DNA of 64,000 nucleotides from Bacteroidales bacterium UBA5287 (GCA_002411345.1 DHSL01000055.1:1-64000); one strand, 5' to 3'. Shown: positions 8,294 through 17,655, counted from the first letter of the stretch. Numbers and translations are program-made. Notes: generated by a model not told the origin, from the letters alone.

Positions 8294-8399
8294 AAAAAGG
8301 GAATTTTTGAAATAGATAAATAAATGTTGTTTGAATATAAGAGGATTGTTTATCGCAAATCGAGGAGATCAGCAACAACAGCAACAACAGCAACAACAT
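8286..8399 (-). CDS. Putative leader peptide upstream of cysE, leucine run then Ser-Ser-Ile-Cys
   Basis: A 37-codon ORF on the minus strand that begins with ATG followed by nine leucine codons in the pattern TTG-TTG-CTG repeated three times, then ISSICDKQSS and a polar/aromatic tail, with a stop eight bases inside the cysE coding sequence. Its start lies about 35 bases downstream of the predicted transcription start, and its stop overlaps the cysE start, so translation of the two could be coupled. The placement before a cysteine biosynthesis operon, with serine and cysteine codons after the leucine run, suggests a regulatory leader. It is too short to judge by homology and no terminator hairpin was found inside it, so classical attenuation is not shown. 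Confidence 0.45.
   Translation of the reverse strand: MLLLLLLLLLISSICDKQSSYIQTTFIYLFQKFPFYE
8370..8396. repeat. Three perfect 9-bp tandem repeats (CAGCAACAA)
   Basis: Three exact copies of CAGCAACAA. On the minus strand they encode the leucine run of the cysE leader ORF. Gain or loss of a unit would lengthen or shorten the run by three codons without changing the frame. Confidence 0.9.
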
Positions 8400-8440
8400 A
8401 TATCTAAGATAGAGTTTACCATTTCTTTTTTGTGTTATAA

Positions 8441-8448
8441 CAAAGATA
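8441..8448 (-). promoter_or_regulatory. -7 box for the leader-cysE-cysK operon
   Basis: Minus strand TATCTTTG, an exact TAnnTTTG match, with a TTG 22 bases further upstream. Transcription would start near 8434, just ahead of the leader ORF. Confidence 0.55.
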
Positions 8449-8533
8449 AGTATAAAAAAATAAATATGAACAATAAACAGATTGAATTTATTGAATCTAT
8501 TTTATGTTTATCCAATAGATACATAACATTTGA

Positions 8534-10525
8534 CTACTTAATATGTTTTATTCTTTTCCTCAAATCTTCACCTAATTCTTTTTTATCTATCATATGTTTC
8601 AACGTAGAAATTACAAAAGGATTTTGATTTAGTGTGTCGTTAAAACATTTAAAGTCAATATTTTCCATTTGAATGTATTCGTCAGCAGTTGATCTTGTTT
8701 TGTAAGAAAGTGTGAATTCTTTTTTTGCGTCATTGTAAATCATTTCATCTAAACTTAAAACGCTTGCTTCCCATTTATCAATAATAGAAAGAATATCTTG
8801 TGCAGTTATTGTTTCAAGTGTTAATTGATAGAATTTCTGTATTTTATCCCATGCCCATGTCCATTCATACTCATAGTAATTTTCGTGCATTGTTTTAAAT
8901 GCATTATTGATTTCAAGTAGAGTTTTAATTTGACCTTTTTCTATTGCATTTAGCAGAGAATCAATCTCGGTTTGTGGAGCAATTAATCCTGCAAGATCCA
9001 TCCAATCGCCCAGACCAATGTTCGTTTTTGGCTTAAGTTGTTCTCTAATTTCTTGATTAGATTTAAATAAAGTTTTTTCGAGTTTTTTTATGATAGAATT
9101 GCCAAGGAATTTATGGATTGCTATTTTATATAGAGACAATCCTCTTTTTAACGCTCGATTTGTTATAATGCAACTTTGAAATGAATAAATTTCAGAATCT
9201 TCGCCTGAATTAGTTTTCAATCCATTTAATATATCAATTCCTGCAAATACTTTTTGTATTGTGAAGGGACTCAGTAAGTTGAAATTTATAAAATCTAGAT
9301 TTACAACATCCTTTCTGTTATCTCTTTGAGGCCATTTTTTTGCATCTCGAATAGTTCCCACGCTTCTTAAATTAATTCCCGGAGAGATATATGTAGTGTT
9401 GTCTTTTTCTATTAGATAAGAATAGGGAAGATTACTTGTATCAGAATGTTTGTAATGTCTACCCATAATAAGTGAAAAAGTCCCAACTTTTGCAGGCCAT
9501 TGTACATACGAATTACTTGTTGTTTTTGCTCCGCGTTCAACTAAACCGTGGTGAATAGGACCTAATTTATACAAATGATTACTTTGATTTGAACCCGAAC
9601 CAGCATTCATAAAAGAAAACATACTTGCAATTAATAAGGTCGATTTATGATGCGTAACAGTAAATGGGCCGGCAAAAAGAGCACAAGCTTCACCATTTTC
9701 ACCCTGACAATTACTAAAGAATAGAGAATCAGATGCAGTATATCCATGTCCTAAAGCACACGCCTGTCCTACAAAACATCTTGTTATGATACTTCCACCA
9801 TCAATATGAGAACCGGAAGAAATAATAAAGTCTTCCGCTATAACGTTTCTTCCAATATAGACTGGCGCAATTTCATTACTATTTATGCATCCGTTTTTAA
9901 GCTTCATTGCACCCGTTATTTTGCAGTGAGAACCTATTTTTACATTTTTAATATAACCAACATTTACTATCTTACAATTGTTGCCAATAATTCCCATATC
10001 AGATGATTGTTCTTTGGTGTAAGCATCAATGATAACTTTCATCTGTTCAACTAATTGTGGACGATCTTTGTATAAAGCATAAATATATGCAAAATGTGAA
10101 GATAGTTTATCGTTTATATGTACTTCATTTCCACCAGTTTCATTCAGAACATTTACTTCTATTCCATTTCCAAAAGATGTTTTACCATCTACTAAGATTA
10201 CATCTACGTTTTGTATAAAACTATCATCGCCAATTTGATAGTTTGCTATATAATTCTGAATATTTTCAATTACAACATTATCACCGATGATACAATTATG
10301 TATAACGGAATTATTAATGCAGGCATGTTTTTTTAAACCACCGGTTAATAGAAAATTCTTTTCTAATACTCCAATATAAATATCTCCTGAGAATTGAGTG
10401 TTTTTAATATAATTAGGAACAAATCGACTTTTAACAAATACTTGTGACCAATTTTCATGTGAACAGTTGTTTAATTCTAGTGCTTTTATTTCCTCGTTAC
10501 TTAGTGATCGATAATGTGTGCCCAT
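8534..10525 (-). CDS. DUF4954 family protein with left-handed beta-helix repeats
   Basis: A 663-residue protein of the DUF4954 family common in Bacteroidales; its function is not established. Residues about 50-260 show hexapeptide-like turns typical of a left-handed beta-helix (INNSVIHNCIIGDNVVIE, GIIGNNCKIVNVGYIKN, KITGAMKLKNGCI), the fold used by sugar-nucleotide acyl/pyrophosphorylase enzymes. The C-terminal third is helical and charged, with no motif I recognise. No signal peptide, so it is cytoplasmic. It lies between recA and the cysteine operon, separated from recA by a terminator-like hairpin. A role in nucleotide-sugar metabolism is possible but rests only on the fold. Confidence 0.72.
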   Translation of the reverse strand: MGTHYRSLSNEEIKALELNNCSHENWSQVFVKSRFVPNYIKNTQFSGDIYIGVLEKNFLLTGGLKKHACINNSVIHNCIIGDNVVIENIQNYIANYQIGDDSFIQNVDVILVDGKTSFGNGIEVNVLNETGGNEVHINDKLSSHFAYIYALYKDRPQLVEQMKVIIDAYTKEQSSDMGIIGNNCKIVNVGYIKNVKIGSHCKITGAMKLKNGCINSNEIAPVYIGRNVIAEDFIISSGSHIDGGSIITRCFVGQACALGHGYTASDSLFFSNCQGENGEACALFAGPFTVTHHKSTLLIASMFSFMNAGSGSNQSNHLYKLGPIHHGLVERGAKTTSNSYVQWPAKVGTFSLIMGRHYKHSDTSNLPYSYLIEKDNTTYISPGINLRSVGTIRDAKKWPQRDNRKDVVNLDFINFNLLSPFTIQKVFAGIDILNGLKTNSGEDSEIYSFQSCIITNRALKRGLSLYKIAIHKFLGNSIIKKLEKTLFKSNQEIREQLKPKTNIGLGDWMDLAGLIAPQTEIDSLLNAIEKGQIKTLLEINNAFKTMHENYYEYEWTWAWDKIQKFYQLTLETITAQDILSIIDKWEASVLSLDEMIYNDAKKEFTLSYKTRSTADEYIQMENIDFKCFNDTLNQNPFVISTLKHMIDKKELGEDLRKRIKHIK

Positions 10526-10561
10526 TAATTCTATAGTTATAATTAGAATGATATAAAACTA

Positions 10562-10592
10562 TAAACGAGACTCTTTTAGGGAATCTCGTTTA
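10562..10592 (-). terminator. Terminator-like hairpin after recA
   Basis: A 9-bp perfect inverted repeat (TAAACGAGA at 10562-10570 pairing with 10584-10592) just beyond the recA stop codon, followed on the minus strand by a T-rich stretch. Confidence 0.65.
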
Positions 10593-10598
10593 GATGTA

Positions 10599-11621
10599 TT
10601 ATTTTGTAGCTAGAGCTTCATAAATTAATCTTTCCAGCTCTTCGGCCAAGTCCGGATTGTCTTTGAGTACTTGTTTTGTAGCATCTCTGCCTTGAGCAAG
10701 TTTGGTATCATTATAACTATACCAAGAACCGCTTTTTTTAATTACTCCAAGTTCAGCACCCATATCAACTATTTCTCCAATTTTTGAGATACCTTCACCG
10801 TACATAATATCAAATTCTGCTTTACGGAAAGGAGGAGCGACTTTATTTTTAACCACTTTTACACGTGTAGGCTTACCAATCATTTCTTCACCCTCTTTCA
10901 AAGGCGATCCATTTCCACGAATATCAAGACGAATAGAAGCATAAAACTTTAGTGCATTACCACCAGTTGTTGTTTCGGGATTACCAAACATGACGCCAAT
11001 CTTTTCGCGTAACTGATTTATAAATATGCATGTTGTATTTGTTTTGCTTATTGCACCTGTGAGTTTTCTTAAAGCCTGAGACATCAAACGAGCTTGAAGT
11101 CCAACATTTGAATCTCCCATATCTCCTTCAATTTCTTTTTTAGGAGTAAGAGCAGCAACAGAGTCAACAACAACAATATCGATTGCTGAAGAGCGAATAA
11201 GTTGTTCTGCAATTTCCAATGCTTCCTCACCGCTATTAGGTTGAGATATTAATAGATTATCAATGTCAACACCCAATTTTTCCGCATAAAACCTGTCGAA
11301 AGCATGTTCAGCATCAATAAAAGCAGCAACACCACCGGCTTTTTGTGCTTCAGCAATTGCGTGAATAGCTAAAGTTGTTTTACCCGAAGATTCAGGACCA
11401 TAGATTTCTATAACACGTCCTCTTGGATAACCTCCTACACCAAGTGCAACATTTAAACCTATTGATCCTGACGAAATTACGGCCATTTCTTCTATTTTCT
11501 CGTCTCCCATTTTCATAATAGAGCCTTTGCCGTAAGTCTTCTCAATTTTATCCATTGCTGCACGCAAGGCTTTCATTTTTTCGCTTTTGTTACTGTCTAC
11601 TTCTTTTTCTGTATTAGCCAT
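10599..11621 (-). CDS. recA: Recombinase A
   Basis: A 340-residue RecA, the strand-exchange ATPase and SOS coprotease. Walker A is GPESSGKT at residues 75-82; the segment IDIVVVDSVAALTPKKEIEGDMGD (shown here only as a landmark near residue 150) contains the Walker B aspartate and loop L1, and INQLREKIGVMFGNPETT covers loop L2. The length is typical for Bacteroidetes. It is 28 bases downstream of the bcp gene in the same direction, so the two are likely cotranscribed, an arrangement I associate with Bacteroidales. I see no obvious LexA-type operator upstream. Confidence 0.97.
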   Translation of the reverse strand: MANTEKEVDSNKSEKMKALRAAMDKIEKTYGKGSIMKMGDEKIEEMAVISSGSIGLNVALGVGGYPRGRVIEIYGPESSGKTTLAIHAIAEAQKAGGVAAFIDAEHAFDRFYAEKLGVDIDNLLISQPNSGEEALEIAEQLIRSSAIDIVVVDSVAALTPKKEIEGDMGDSNVGLQARLMSQALRKLTGAISKTNTTCIFINQLREKIGVMFGNPETTTGGNALKFYASIRLDIRGNGSPLKEGEEMIGKPTRVKVVKNKVAPPFRKAEFDIMYGEGISKIGEIVDMGAELGVIKKSGSWYSYNDTKLAQGRDATKQVLKDNPDLAEELERLIYEALATK

Positions 11622-11649
11622 AATAATATAATTTGTATTGTCTCAATTG

Positions 11650-12114
11650 TTATTTTACCAGTCCTAAAATTTGTTCAGCATGGTTTTTAGTATCAATATT
11701 CCTACCTGCTATGATGTGCTCAATTATCCCGTTTTCGTCAATAAGAAATGTAGTGCGAACAGTACCCATATATTTTTTACCCATCATTGTTTTTTCTTGC
11801 CAAACACCAAATTGTTCAACTAATTTCTTATCCGTATCAGATATCAATTCAAAAGGTAAAGAAAACTTTTCAATAAATTTTTGATGTGAAGATTTACTGT
11901 CAACGCTCACACCAATAACATGATATCCACCGTCTAAAAGGTCTTCGTGACCATCACGTAAGCTGCATGCTTCGGCTGTACATCCTGGAGTATTATCTTT
12001 TGGATAAAAATATAAAGCGAGTTTTTTGCCTTTAAAATCACTTGATTTTATTTCTTTGTCATTTTGATTTACACCTAATATCTCGGGAATTTTATCCCCA
12101 ACAGTCAGTCCCAT
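11650..12114 (-). CDS. bcp: Thioredoxin-dependent thiol peroxidase (Bcp/PrxQ)
   Basis: A 154-residue peroxiredoxin of the Bcp/PrxQ family that reduces peroxides using thioredoxin. The active-site loop NTPGCTAEACSLRD carries the peroxidatic cysteine (first Cys) and the resolving cysteine five residues later, the PrxQ alpha pattern. YFYPKDNTPGC and the downstream TFLIDENG segment are intact. It is the first gene of the bcp-recA pair. Electrons probably come from the TrxB-thioredoxin system; trxB is at 37250-38191 in this window. Confidence 0.94.
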   Translation of the reverse strand: MGLTVGDKIPEILGVNQNDKEIKSSDFKGKKLALYFYPKDNTPGCTAEACSLRDGHEDLLDGGYHVIGVSVDSKSSHQKFIEKFSLPFELISDTDKKLVEQFGVWQEKTMMGKKYMGTVRTTFLIDENGIIEHIIAGRNIDTKNHAEQILGLVK

Positions 12115-12203
12115 ATTTAGTACTTTAATTATTGTTTAATGGGTTAAAGTTATAAAATTATTCGACGGCAATAAAGAAATTAGAGCATTATTTATGTATT
12201 CAT

Positions 12204-13310
12204 TTAAATCAATTTGTAAAGACCTCCAGGTAATGCTTTTACTACATTCTTCATTTCAAGTTCAAGTAATGTGAAAAAAAGGTCGGCAACAGGTGTATTT
12301 AACTCAAGAGCTAATAAGTTCACTTGAATAGAATCTTTATTGTACAGAATATCTACAACTCTTTTTTCATCTTCATTTAAATCGATAAATAACTCACGCT
12401 GTTTAGGTTCTGTCTTTACATCATTATTCCAACCCATTTGTTTCAGAAAACTTTCTATGTCCTGGAATAATACGGCTTTATTTTCTGTTATAATTTTATT
12501 GCAACCTACTGAATGAATATCCGTAACTCTTCCAGGTATTGCAAATACTTCTCTAAAATAGGAGTTTGCTATATCAGCTGTAATGAGAGAGCCTCCTTTA
12601 TTAGCCGATTCAACAACTATTACTGCATCTGCCATTCCTGCAACAATTCTATTGCGTTTCACAAAATTAAAACCCTCTGGACTGGTCTTAGAAGGAAATT
12701 CAGAAATCAGGGCCCCATGACTGAGCATTTCAACTGCAGTTTTTCTATGTGCTGCTGGATAAATCCTATCCAAACCATGCCCCAACACAGCAATTGTAGA
12801 AAGATTGTTCTTTAATGCTGCGCGATGTGAACATATATCTATCCCAAATGCTAATCCACTTATTATTAATAGATCAGGTATTCTTTCAGATAGTTCTTTT
12901 ACTATTTTCTCACAACAATGTTTGCCATATTCTGAAGCATGTCTTGTTCCAACAATACTAATAGTTTTTGCACGGTTGAAATCAACATTTCCTTTAGAAT
13001 ATATGAGTATTGGTGCATCAATACAATTGGTAAGTCGCTGAGGATAAAGTGGGGATGTGAAAAAATGAAGGTCGATAGCATTCTTTTCGATAAACTTCAA
13101 TTCTTCTTCTGAACGTTTCATCACTTCTGAATTGTGAATCTCGCTGATTAATCGACGTGATATACGCGGTATTTTCTCCAGATTTTTAGTACTTTCTTTG
13201 AAAATTGCTTCTTCATCGCCAACGGTTTGCATTAACGTGCGGGCAAGTGTTATTCCAATCCCTTTTATTTGTGTGAGGGCTATTTGATATATAGATTTAT
13301 CGGTAACCAT
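12204..13310 (-). CDS. dprA: DNA-processing protein DprA/Smf
   Basis: A 368-residue DprA, which binds incoming single-stranded DNA and loads RecA during transformation. The N-terminal helical region (1-70) resembles a helix-hairpin-helix module (LTQIKGIGITLARTL). The central Rossmann fold has SIVGTRHASEYG, ISGLAFGIDICSHRAAL and SEFPSKTSPEGFNF. Residues about 300-368 form a winged-helix-like domain (EDEKRVVDILYNKDSIQVN). Length fits the three-domain form. It follows the thioesterase gene on the same strand with a 76-base gap. The gene is widespread in bacteria that are not known to be competent, so competence cannot be inferred. Confidence 0.93.
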   Translation of the reverse strand: MVTDKSIYQIALTQIKGIGITLARTLMQTVGDEEAIFKESTKNLEKIPRISRRLISEIHNSEVMKRSEEELKFIEKNAIDLHFFTSPLYPQRLTNCIDAPILIYSKGNVDFNRAKTISIVGTRHASEYGKHCCEKIVKELSERIPDLLIISGLAFGIDICSHRAALKNNLSTIAVLGHGLDRIYPAAHRKTAVEMLSHGALISEFPSKTSPEGFNFVKRNRIVAGMADAVIVVESANKGGSLITADIANSYFREVFAIPGRVTDIHSVGCNKIITENKAVLFQDIESFLKQMGWNNDVKTEPKQRELFIDLNEDEKRVVDILYNKDSIQVNLLALELNTPVADLFFTLLELEMKNVVKALPGGLYKLI

Positions 13311-13386
13311 TATAGATACTCTTTTTGAGTTTATTTATTTTTCTTTTTCGTGAGTTATTAATTTGTTATTGTAAATCAAAAAATCA

Positions 13387-13791
13387 TTATAAATATTCTT
13401 TAAATGCATCATCAAAAACATCTGGTTTAGTCAGTTTTCCATTGATAAGATTCACCACTTCGATTTGTCCTTTAGCACATAATGCGTTATCAGACAAACG
13501 AATAATTTCTTGATGAAATATATATTTCAGACTAACTCGTTCAATTTGACTTATTGTGCATTTGAAGACATCCATACCTATTAAAGGTATTTTGTAGCGA
13601 ATAGCAACGCGTGAAACTACTGCATCAATTCCTTTATTATGTAAATCGAAGAAATTCAACCCTACTTTTTCCATAAATTCATGGCGCGTAACCTCGAAAT
13701 AGTGTTGATAATTTGCATTATTTACGTGACCTTGAGCGTCGCACTCGTAGTCGCGCACTTTCATTTCATATTCAAATATATTTTGATTCAT
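13387..13791 (-). CDS. Acyl-CoA thioesterase, 4HBT/YbgC type
   Basis: A 134-residue hotdog-fold thioesterase. The segment VRDYECDAQGHVNNANYQHYFE starts near residue 12, matching the DxxGHVNNxxY pattern of the 4-hydroxybenzoyl-CoA thioesterase/YbgC group; the aspartate of this motif is the usual catalytic residue. It hydrolyses an acyl-CoA thioester, but the chain length cannot be told. It is transcribed with dprA downstream, an order I remember from other Bacteroidales. Confidence 0.85.
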   Translation of the reverse strand: MNQNIFEYEMKVRDYECDAQGHVNNANYQHYFEVTRHEFMEKVGLNFFDLHNKGIDAVVSRVAIRYKIPLIGMDVFKCTISQIERVSLKYIFHQEIIRLSDNALCAKGQIEVVNLINGKLTKPDVFDDAFKEYL

Positions 13792-13817
13792 TCGTTAAAT
13801 AAATATTCAATTTAATT

Positions 13818-13850
13818 CCCCACACTTTAAGTTTAGCTAAAAGTGTGGGG
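13818..13850 (-). terminator. Hairpin between purL and the thioesterase gene
   Basis: An 11-bp perfect stem (CCCCACACTTT at 13818-13828 with 13840-13850) and an 11-base loop, placed after the purL 3' end. The following minus-strand sequence is AT-rich but lacks a clean T-run, so it is a probable terminator separating purL from the thioesterase-dprA unit. Confidence 0.7.
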
Positions 13851-13888
13851 GATAGATTTGTATAGATATTGTAAGTAATCGTAACTTA

Positions 13889-16800
13889 TTAATGATTTTT
13901 GATCCATTCTCTTGCATTTACAAAAGCTTCCATCCATGGTGTAACATCATTCTTGTGATATTCAAAAGGATAGAATGCATTTTGCCAAGGGAAAATAGTA
14001 CGTTCAAGGTGAGGCATCATTGCTAAATGACGACCGTCATTAGAGCATACTGCTGCTGCTTCGTAACTTGAACCGTTGGGATTTCCCGGATAATTATCAT
14101 AGACATATTTAACAGCTATATTACATTTTGATTCCTCTTCTGGCAGATCAAAACGTCCTTCGCCATGAGCAACCCAAATTCCTAATTTTGTTCCGGTCAG
14201 CGATTTAAACATAACTGAGTTATTAGGTTGAATTTCAACACTAACAAAAGTAGACTCGAATTTATGAGAAAGATTATGCTTCATTTTAGGATGATTTTCT
14301 CCCAACTCAGGATAAATCAGTCCAAGTTCCATCAACAATTGACATCCGTTACAAATTCCAAGGCTTAAAGTATCTTCTCTTGCAAAAAAATTCTTTAAAG
14401 CTTTGTTAGCCTTTTCGTTATATAGAAATCCGCCTGCCCATCCTTTAGCAGATCCTAAAACATCTGAATTAGAGAATCCTCCGCAGAAAACAGCAAATTG
14501 AATATCTTCCAGTGTTTCACGTCCTGAAATTAAGTCGGTCATATGAACATCTTTCACATCAAAACCAGCTAAATAGAGAGAGTAGGCCATTTCACGTTCA
14601 CCATTTGTCCCTTTTTCACGAATTATGGCTGCTTTCAATCCTGATTTTTCTTTTCTATTTGGATCAAGACCCAAGTCTTCGAATTTGCCTGTAAACGAAC
14701 TGCTAAATTCGAATTTAAGTGGTTGTTCTTTATAGTTATCGAATCGTTCTTTAGCACAAACATTGCCACTCTGTTTCCGATCTAATAGATAAGATGTTTT
14801 GTACCAAACATCACGAAGCTTATCAATATCTAGTTCTGTTCTAAAATCATCTTTTTCGATAATCAGTTTACGTTCTTCAATAGGACGTGCAACAATTGCA
14901 AAACCTATTCCATAATCATTGAGTATCTTTTCTACAAGATGATGATGTTTAACTTGAATAATCACTCCGGGATTCTCAGCAAATAGAATCTTCACTAAAT
15001 CAGAATGTCTGATTTTATCAAGTCGAGCTTCCAAACCTCCTTCTGTATTGGCAAAACACATCTCCAACATCGTGGTTATCATTCCACCTGCAGAAATATC
15101 ATGTCCTGCTAAAACCAATCCTCGATTTACTAGTTCTTGGATTGCTGCAAAAGAATTCTTGAAATATTCTGCATCCGTAACTGTTGGTACTTCATCTCCA
15201 ACTTTACTTAGGGTTTGTGCTAATGCTGATCCTCCAAGTCGTAATGAATCGCATGAAAAATCTACATAATAAAGATAGGTTCCTTTAATATAAGCTATTA
15301 CAGGAGAAACAATTTTCCGAATGTTTTTCACTTCACCAGAAGCTGAAATGATTACGGTTCCAGGAGAAAGGACATTGAAATTGTCATATTTTTGAGTCAT
15401 TGATAAAGAATCTTTTCCCGTAGGAATGTTGATCCCTAAATCGCAAACAAAGTCGGAGCATGCTTCAACAGCTTTATATAATCTTGCATCTTCACCTTCG
15501 TTTCTACACGACCACATCCAATTGGCGCTCAACGAAACACTTTGTAATCCATTAGAAAGAGGAGCAAATACAATATTTGTAAGTGCTTCGGCTACTGACA
15601 TAACAGAACCGGCTGCTGGATCTACTATCCCAACTTGAGGTGCATGACCAATAGAGGTGGCCATTCCCGCATATCCTTTATAATCAAGGGCTACAGCTCC
15701 AAGATCACTTAGTGGCAATTGAATTTCACCTTGACATTGTTGACGTGCTACTTTACCTGTTACAGAACGATCGACTTTGTTGGTTAGCCAATCTTTACAA
15801 GCAACGGCTTCTAGTCGCAACACATTTTCTATGTATGAATCTAAATTCTCAATATTGTATTCTGGTGCAGTAAATTCTTCTTCAACTGTATTATCATTCA
15901 TGATTGTAACAGGTGGTTTCCCAAAGAAATCTGCTAACTCCATATCAATTGGTCGGATACCATTGTCTTTTTCAAAGACGAATTTCATATCATCTGTTGT
16001 TTCACCAACTACATACATCGGCGAACGTTCACGGGAGGCTATTTTCTCAATTCTTTCAATATCTTTTTCCTTCACAAGTAATCCCATGCGTTCTTGACTT
16101 TCGTTTCCAATTATTTCTTTAGCAGAAAGGGTTTGGTCGCCTACAGGTAGTCTATCTAAGTCAATCTTTCCTCCAGTTTGTTCAACTAACTCTGAAAGAC
16201 AGTTTAAATGTCCTCCCGCACCATGATCATGTATAGAAACAATTGGATTCTCATCTGACTCGGCAAGCGAACGGATAACATTGGCTACTCGTTTTTCCAT
16301 TTCCGGATTGGCACGCTGAACAGCATTTAATTCAATTCCGGAAGAATATTCGCCGGTATTAACGGAAGACACCGCGCCGCCGCCCATACCAATTCTGTAG
16401 TTATCGCCACCAAGAACAACAATTTTTTCACCGGTTTCTGGTGTCTCTTTCAATGCATCGCGTTTATTGGCAAAACCAACGCCGCCAGCAAGCATAATTA
16501 CTTTATCATAACCGAATTTTCTATAATTCTCTTCGTGTTCAAAAGTGAGTAAAGAACCACAAATAAGAGGTTGCCCAAATTTGTTTCCAAAGTCCGAAGC
16601 TCCATTGGATGCTTTAATAAGTAGTTGCTCTGGAGTTTGATACAACCATTTTCTTGGATCTAAAGCTTTTTCCCATGCTCTGTCATTTTCTAATCGAGGG
16701 TAGGAGGTCATGTAAACAGCTGTTCCAGCAATTGGAAGCGATGCTTTTCCACCTGATAAACGGTCGCGTATTTCTCCTCCGGTACCGGTAGATGCTCCAT

Positions 16801-17566
16801 TGAAAGGTTCAACAGTTGTTGGAAAATTATGAGTTTCAGCTTTTAGTGAAAGTACACTGTCGAAATCTTTTGTCTCAAAAAAATCAGGCTTGTCTCCACT
16901 AGCAGGTGCAAATTGTTCAATTGTTGGTCCGTCAAAAAAAGCAACATTATCTTTATATGCACTGATTATTCCATTTGGATTAACCTTTGAGGTCTTTTTA
17001 ATGAGCTGAAACAAAGAATATTCTTTTTCTTCACCATCAATAATAAATTTACCATTGAATATCTTATGACGACAATGTTCTGAATTTACTTGCGAGAATC
17101 CGAAAACTTCACTGTCAGTAAGTTTACGATTCATTTTTTCGCTTACCTTATTTAGATAACTCACTTCTTCGGGACTCAATGCTAGTCCTTCTTTTTCGTT
17201 GTATTCAGCAATATTATCTATGAATAGTATCTCTTCTGGCTTTTTGTCGATATTGAAAATGTTCTGATCTAGTTTGTCATAAATTCTTTGTAACATGGGA
17301 TCATACTCATCTGAAATCAGACTGTATTCTTCAATTCGTTCAATACCAGTAATACCCATATTCTGAGTAATTTCTACGGCACAAGTACTCCAGGGAGTAA
17401 TCATTTCGCGACGTGGACCAATAAACCGTTCATTTATTTCGGTTGCGTCCAATTTTTCTGCATTTCCGAATAGCCATTTTAACCGCTGAATCATTTCAGC
17501 CGACAATTCGGCAGAAGTATCTACTGCTATAACAGTTTTAGAGAGAGTCTGAAAAAAAACAATCAT
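13889..17566 (-). CDS. purL: Phosphoribosylformylglycinamidine synthase, large single-chain form
   Basis: A 1225-residue PurL, catalysing step four of purine synthesis: FGAR plus glutamine and ATP to FGAM. This is the long form in which the synthetase and the glutaminase are fused. The N-terminal PurS-like region is followed by the two AIRS-like halves (HNFPTTVEPFNGASTGTGGE, SIHDHGAGGHLNCLSELVE). The glutaminase domain occupies about residues 985-1225, with the nucleophile C1075 in GICNGCQ and H1186/E1188 in MPHLER. Single gene with its own TAACTTTG promoter box. All key residues visible; no truncation. Confidence 0.97.
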   Translation of the reverse strand: MIVFFQTLSKTVIAVDTSAELSAEMIQRLKWLFGNAEKLDATEINERFIGPRREMITPWSTCAVEITQNMGITGIERIEEYSLISDEYDPMLQRIYDKLDQNIFNIDKKPEEILFIDNIAEYNEKEGLALSPEEVSYLNKVSEKMNRKLTDSEVFGFSQVNSEHCRHKIFNGKFIIDGEEKEYSLFQLIKKTSKVNPNGIISAYKDNVAFFDGPTIEQFAPASGDKPDFFETKDFDSVLSLKAETHNFPTTVEPFNGASTGTGGEIRDRLSGGKASLPIAGTAVYMTSYPRLENDRAWEKALDPRKWLYQTPEQLLIKASNGASDFGNKFGQPLICGSLLTFEHEENYRKFGYDKVIMLAGGVGFANKRDALKETPETGEKIVVLGGDNYRIGMGGGAVSSVNTGEYSSGIELNAVQRANPEMEKRVANVIRSLAESDENPIVSIHDHGAGGHLNCLSELVEQTGGKIDLDRLPVGDQTLSAKEIIGNESQERMGLLVKEKDIERIEKIASRERSPMYVVGETTDDMKFVFEKDNGIRPIDMELADFFGKPPVTIMNDNTVEEEFTAPEYNIENLDSYIENVLRLEAVACKDWLTNKVDRSVTGKVARQQCQGEIQLPLSDLGAVALDYKGYAGMATSIGHAPQVGIVDPAAGSVMSVAEALTNIVFAPLSNGLQSVSLSANWMWSCRNEGEDARLYKAVEACSDFVCDLGINIPTGKDSLSMTQKYDNFNVLSPGTVIISASGEVKNIRKIVSPVIAYIKGTYLYYVDFSCDSLRLGGSALAQTLSKVGDEVPTVTDAEYFKNSFAAIQELVNRGLVLAGHDISAGGMITTMLEMCFANTEGGLEARLDKIRHSDLVKILFAENPGVIIQVKHHHLVEKILNDYGIGFAIVARPIEERKLIIEKDDFRTELDIDKLRDVWYKTSYLLDRKQSGNVCAKERFDNYKEQPLKFEFSSSFTGKFEDLGLDPNRKEKSGLKAAIIREKGTNGEREMAYSLYLAGFDVKDVHMTDLISGRETLEDIQFAVFCGGFSNSDVLGSAKGWAGGFLYNEKANKALKNFFAREDTLSLGICNGCQLLMELGLIYPELGENHPKMKHNLSHKFESTFVSVEIQPNNSVMFKSLTGTKLGIWVAHGEGRFDLPEEESKCNIAVKYVYDNYPGNPNGSSYEAAAVCSNDGRHLAMMPHLERTIFPWQNAFYPFEYHKNDVTPWMEAFVNAREWIKNH

Positions 17567-17611
17567 AATATTGTATCTTATTAGATAAGTGGATTATATT
17601 ATTATAAACTA

Positions 17612-17619
17612 CAAAGTTA
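17612..17619 (-). promoter_or_regulatory. -7 box for purL
   Basis: Minus strand TAACTTTG, matching TAnnTTTG, about 45 bases upstream of the purL start. No clear -33 element. Confidence 0.45.
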
Positions 17620-17655
17620 ATAAAAGCAATCCAAAAGCGGAAAATTAGATGTGTT

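Noticed and set aside
8331..8627. Plus-strand 98-codon frame with nine glutamines
   Set aside because: It runs antisense to the cysE leader and into the 3' end of the DUF4954 gene; the glutamine run is only the complement of the leucine repeats, and the rest resembles no protein.
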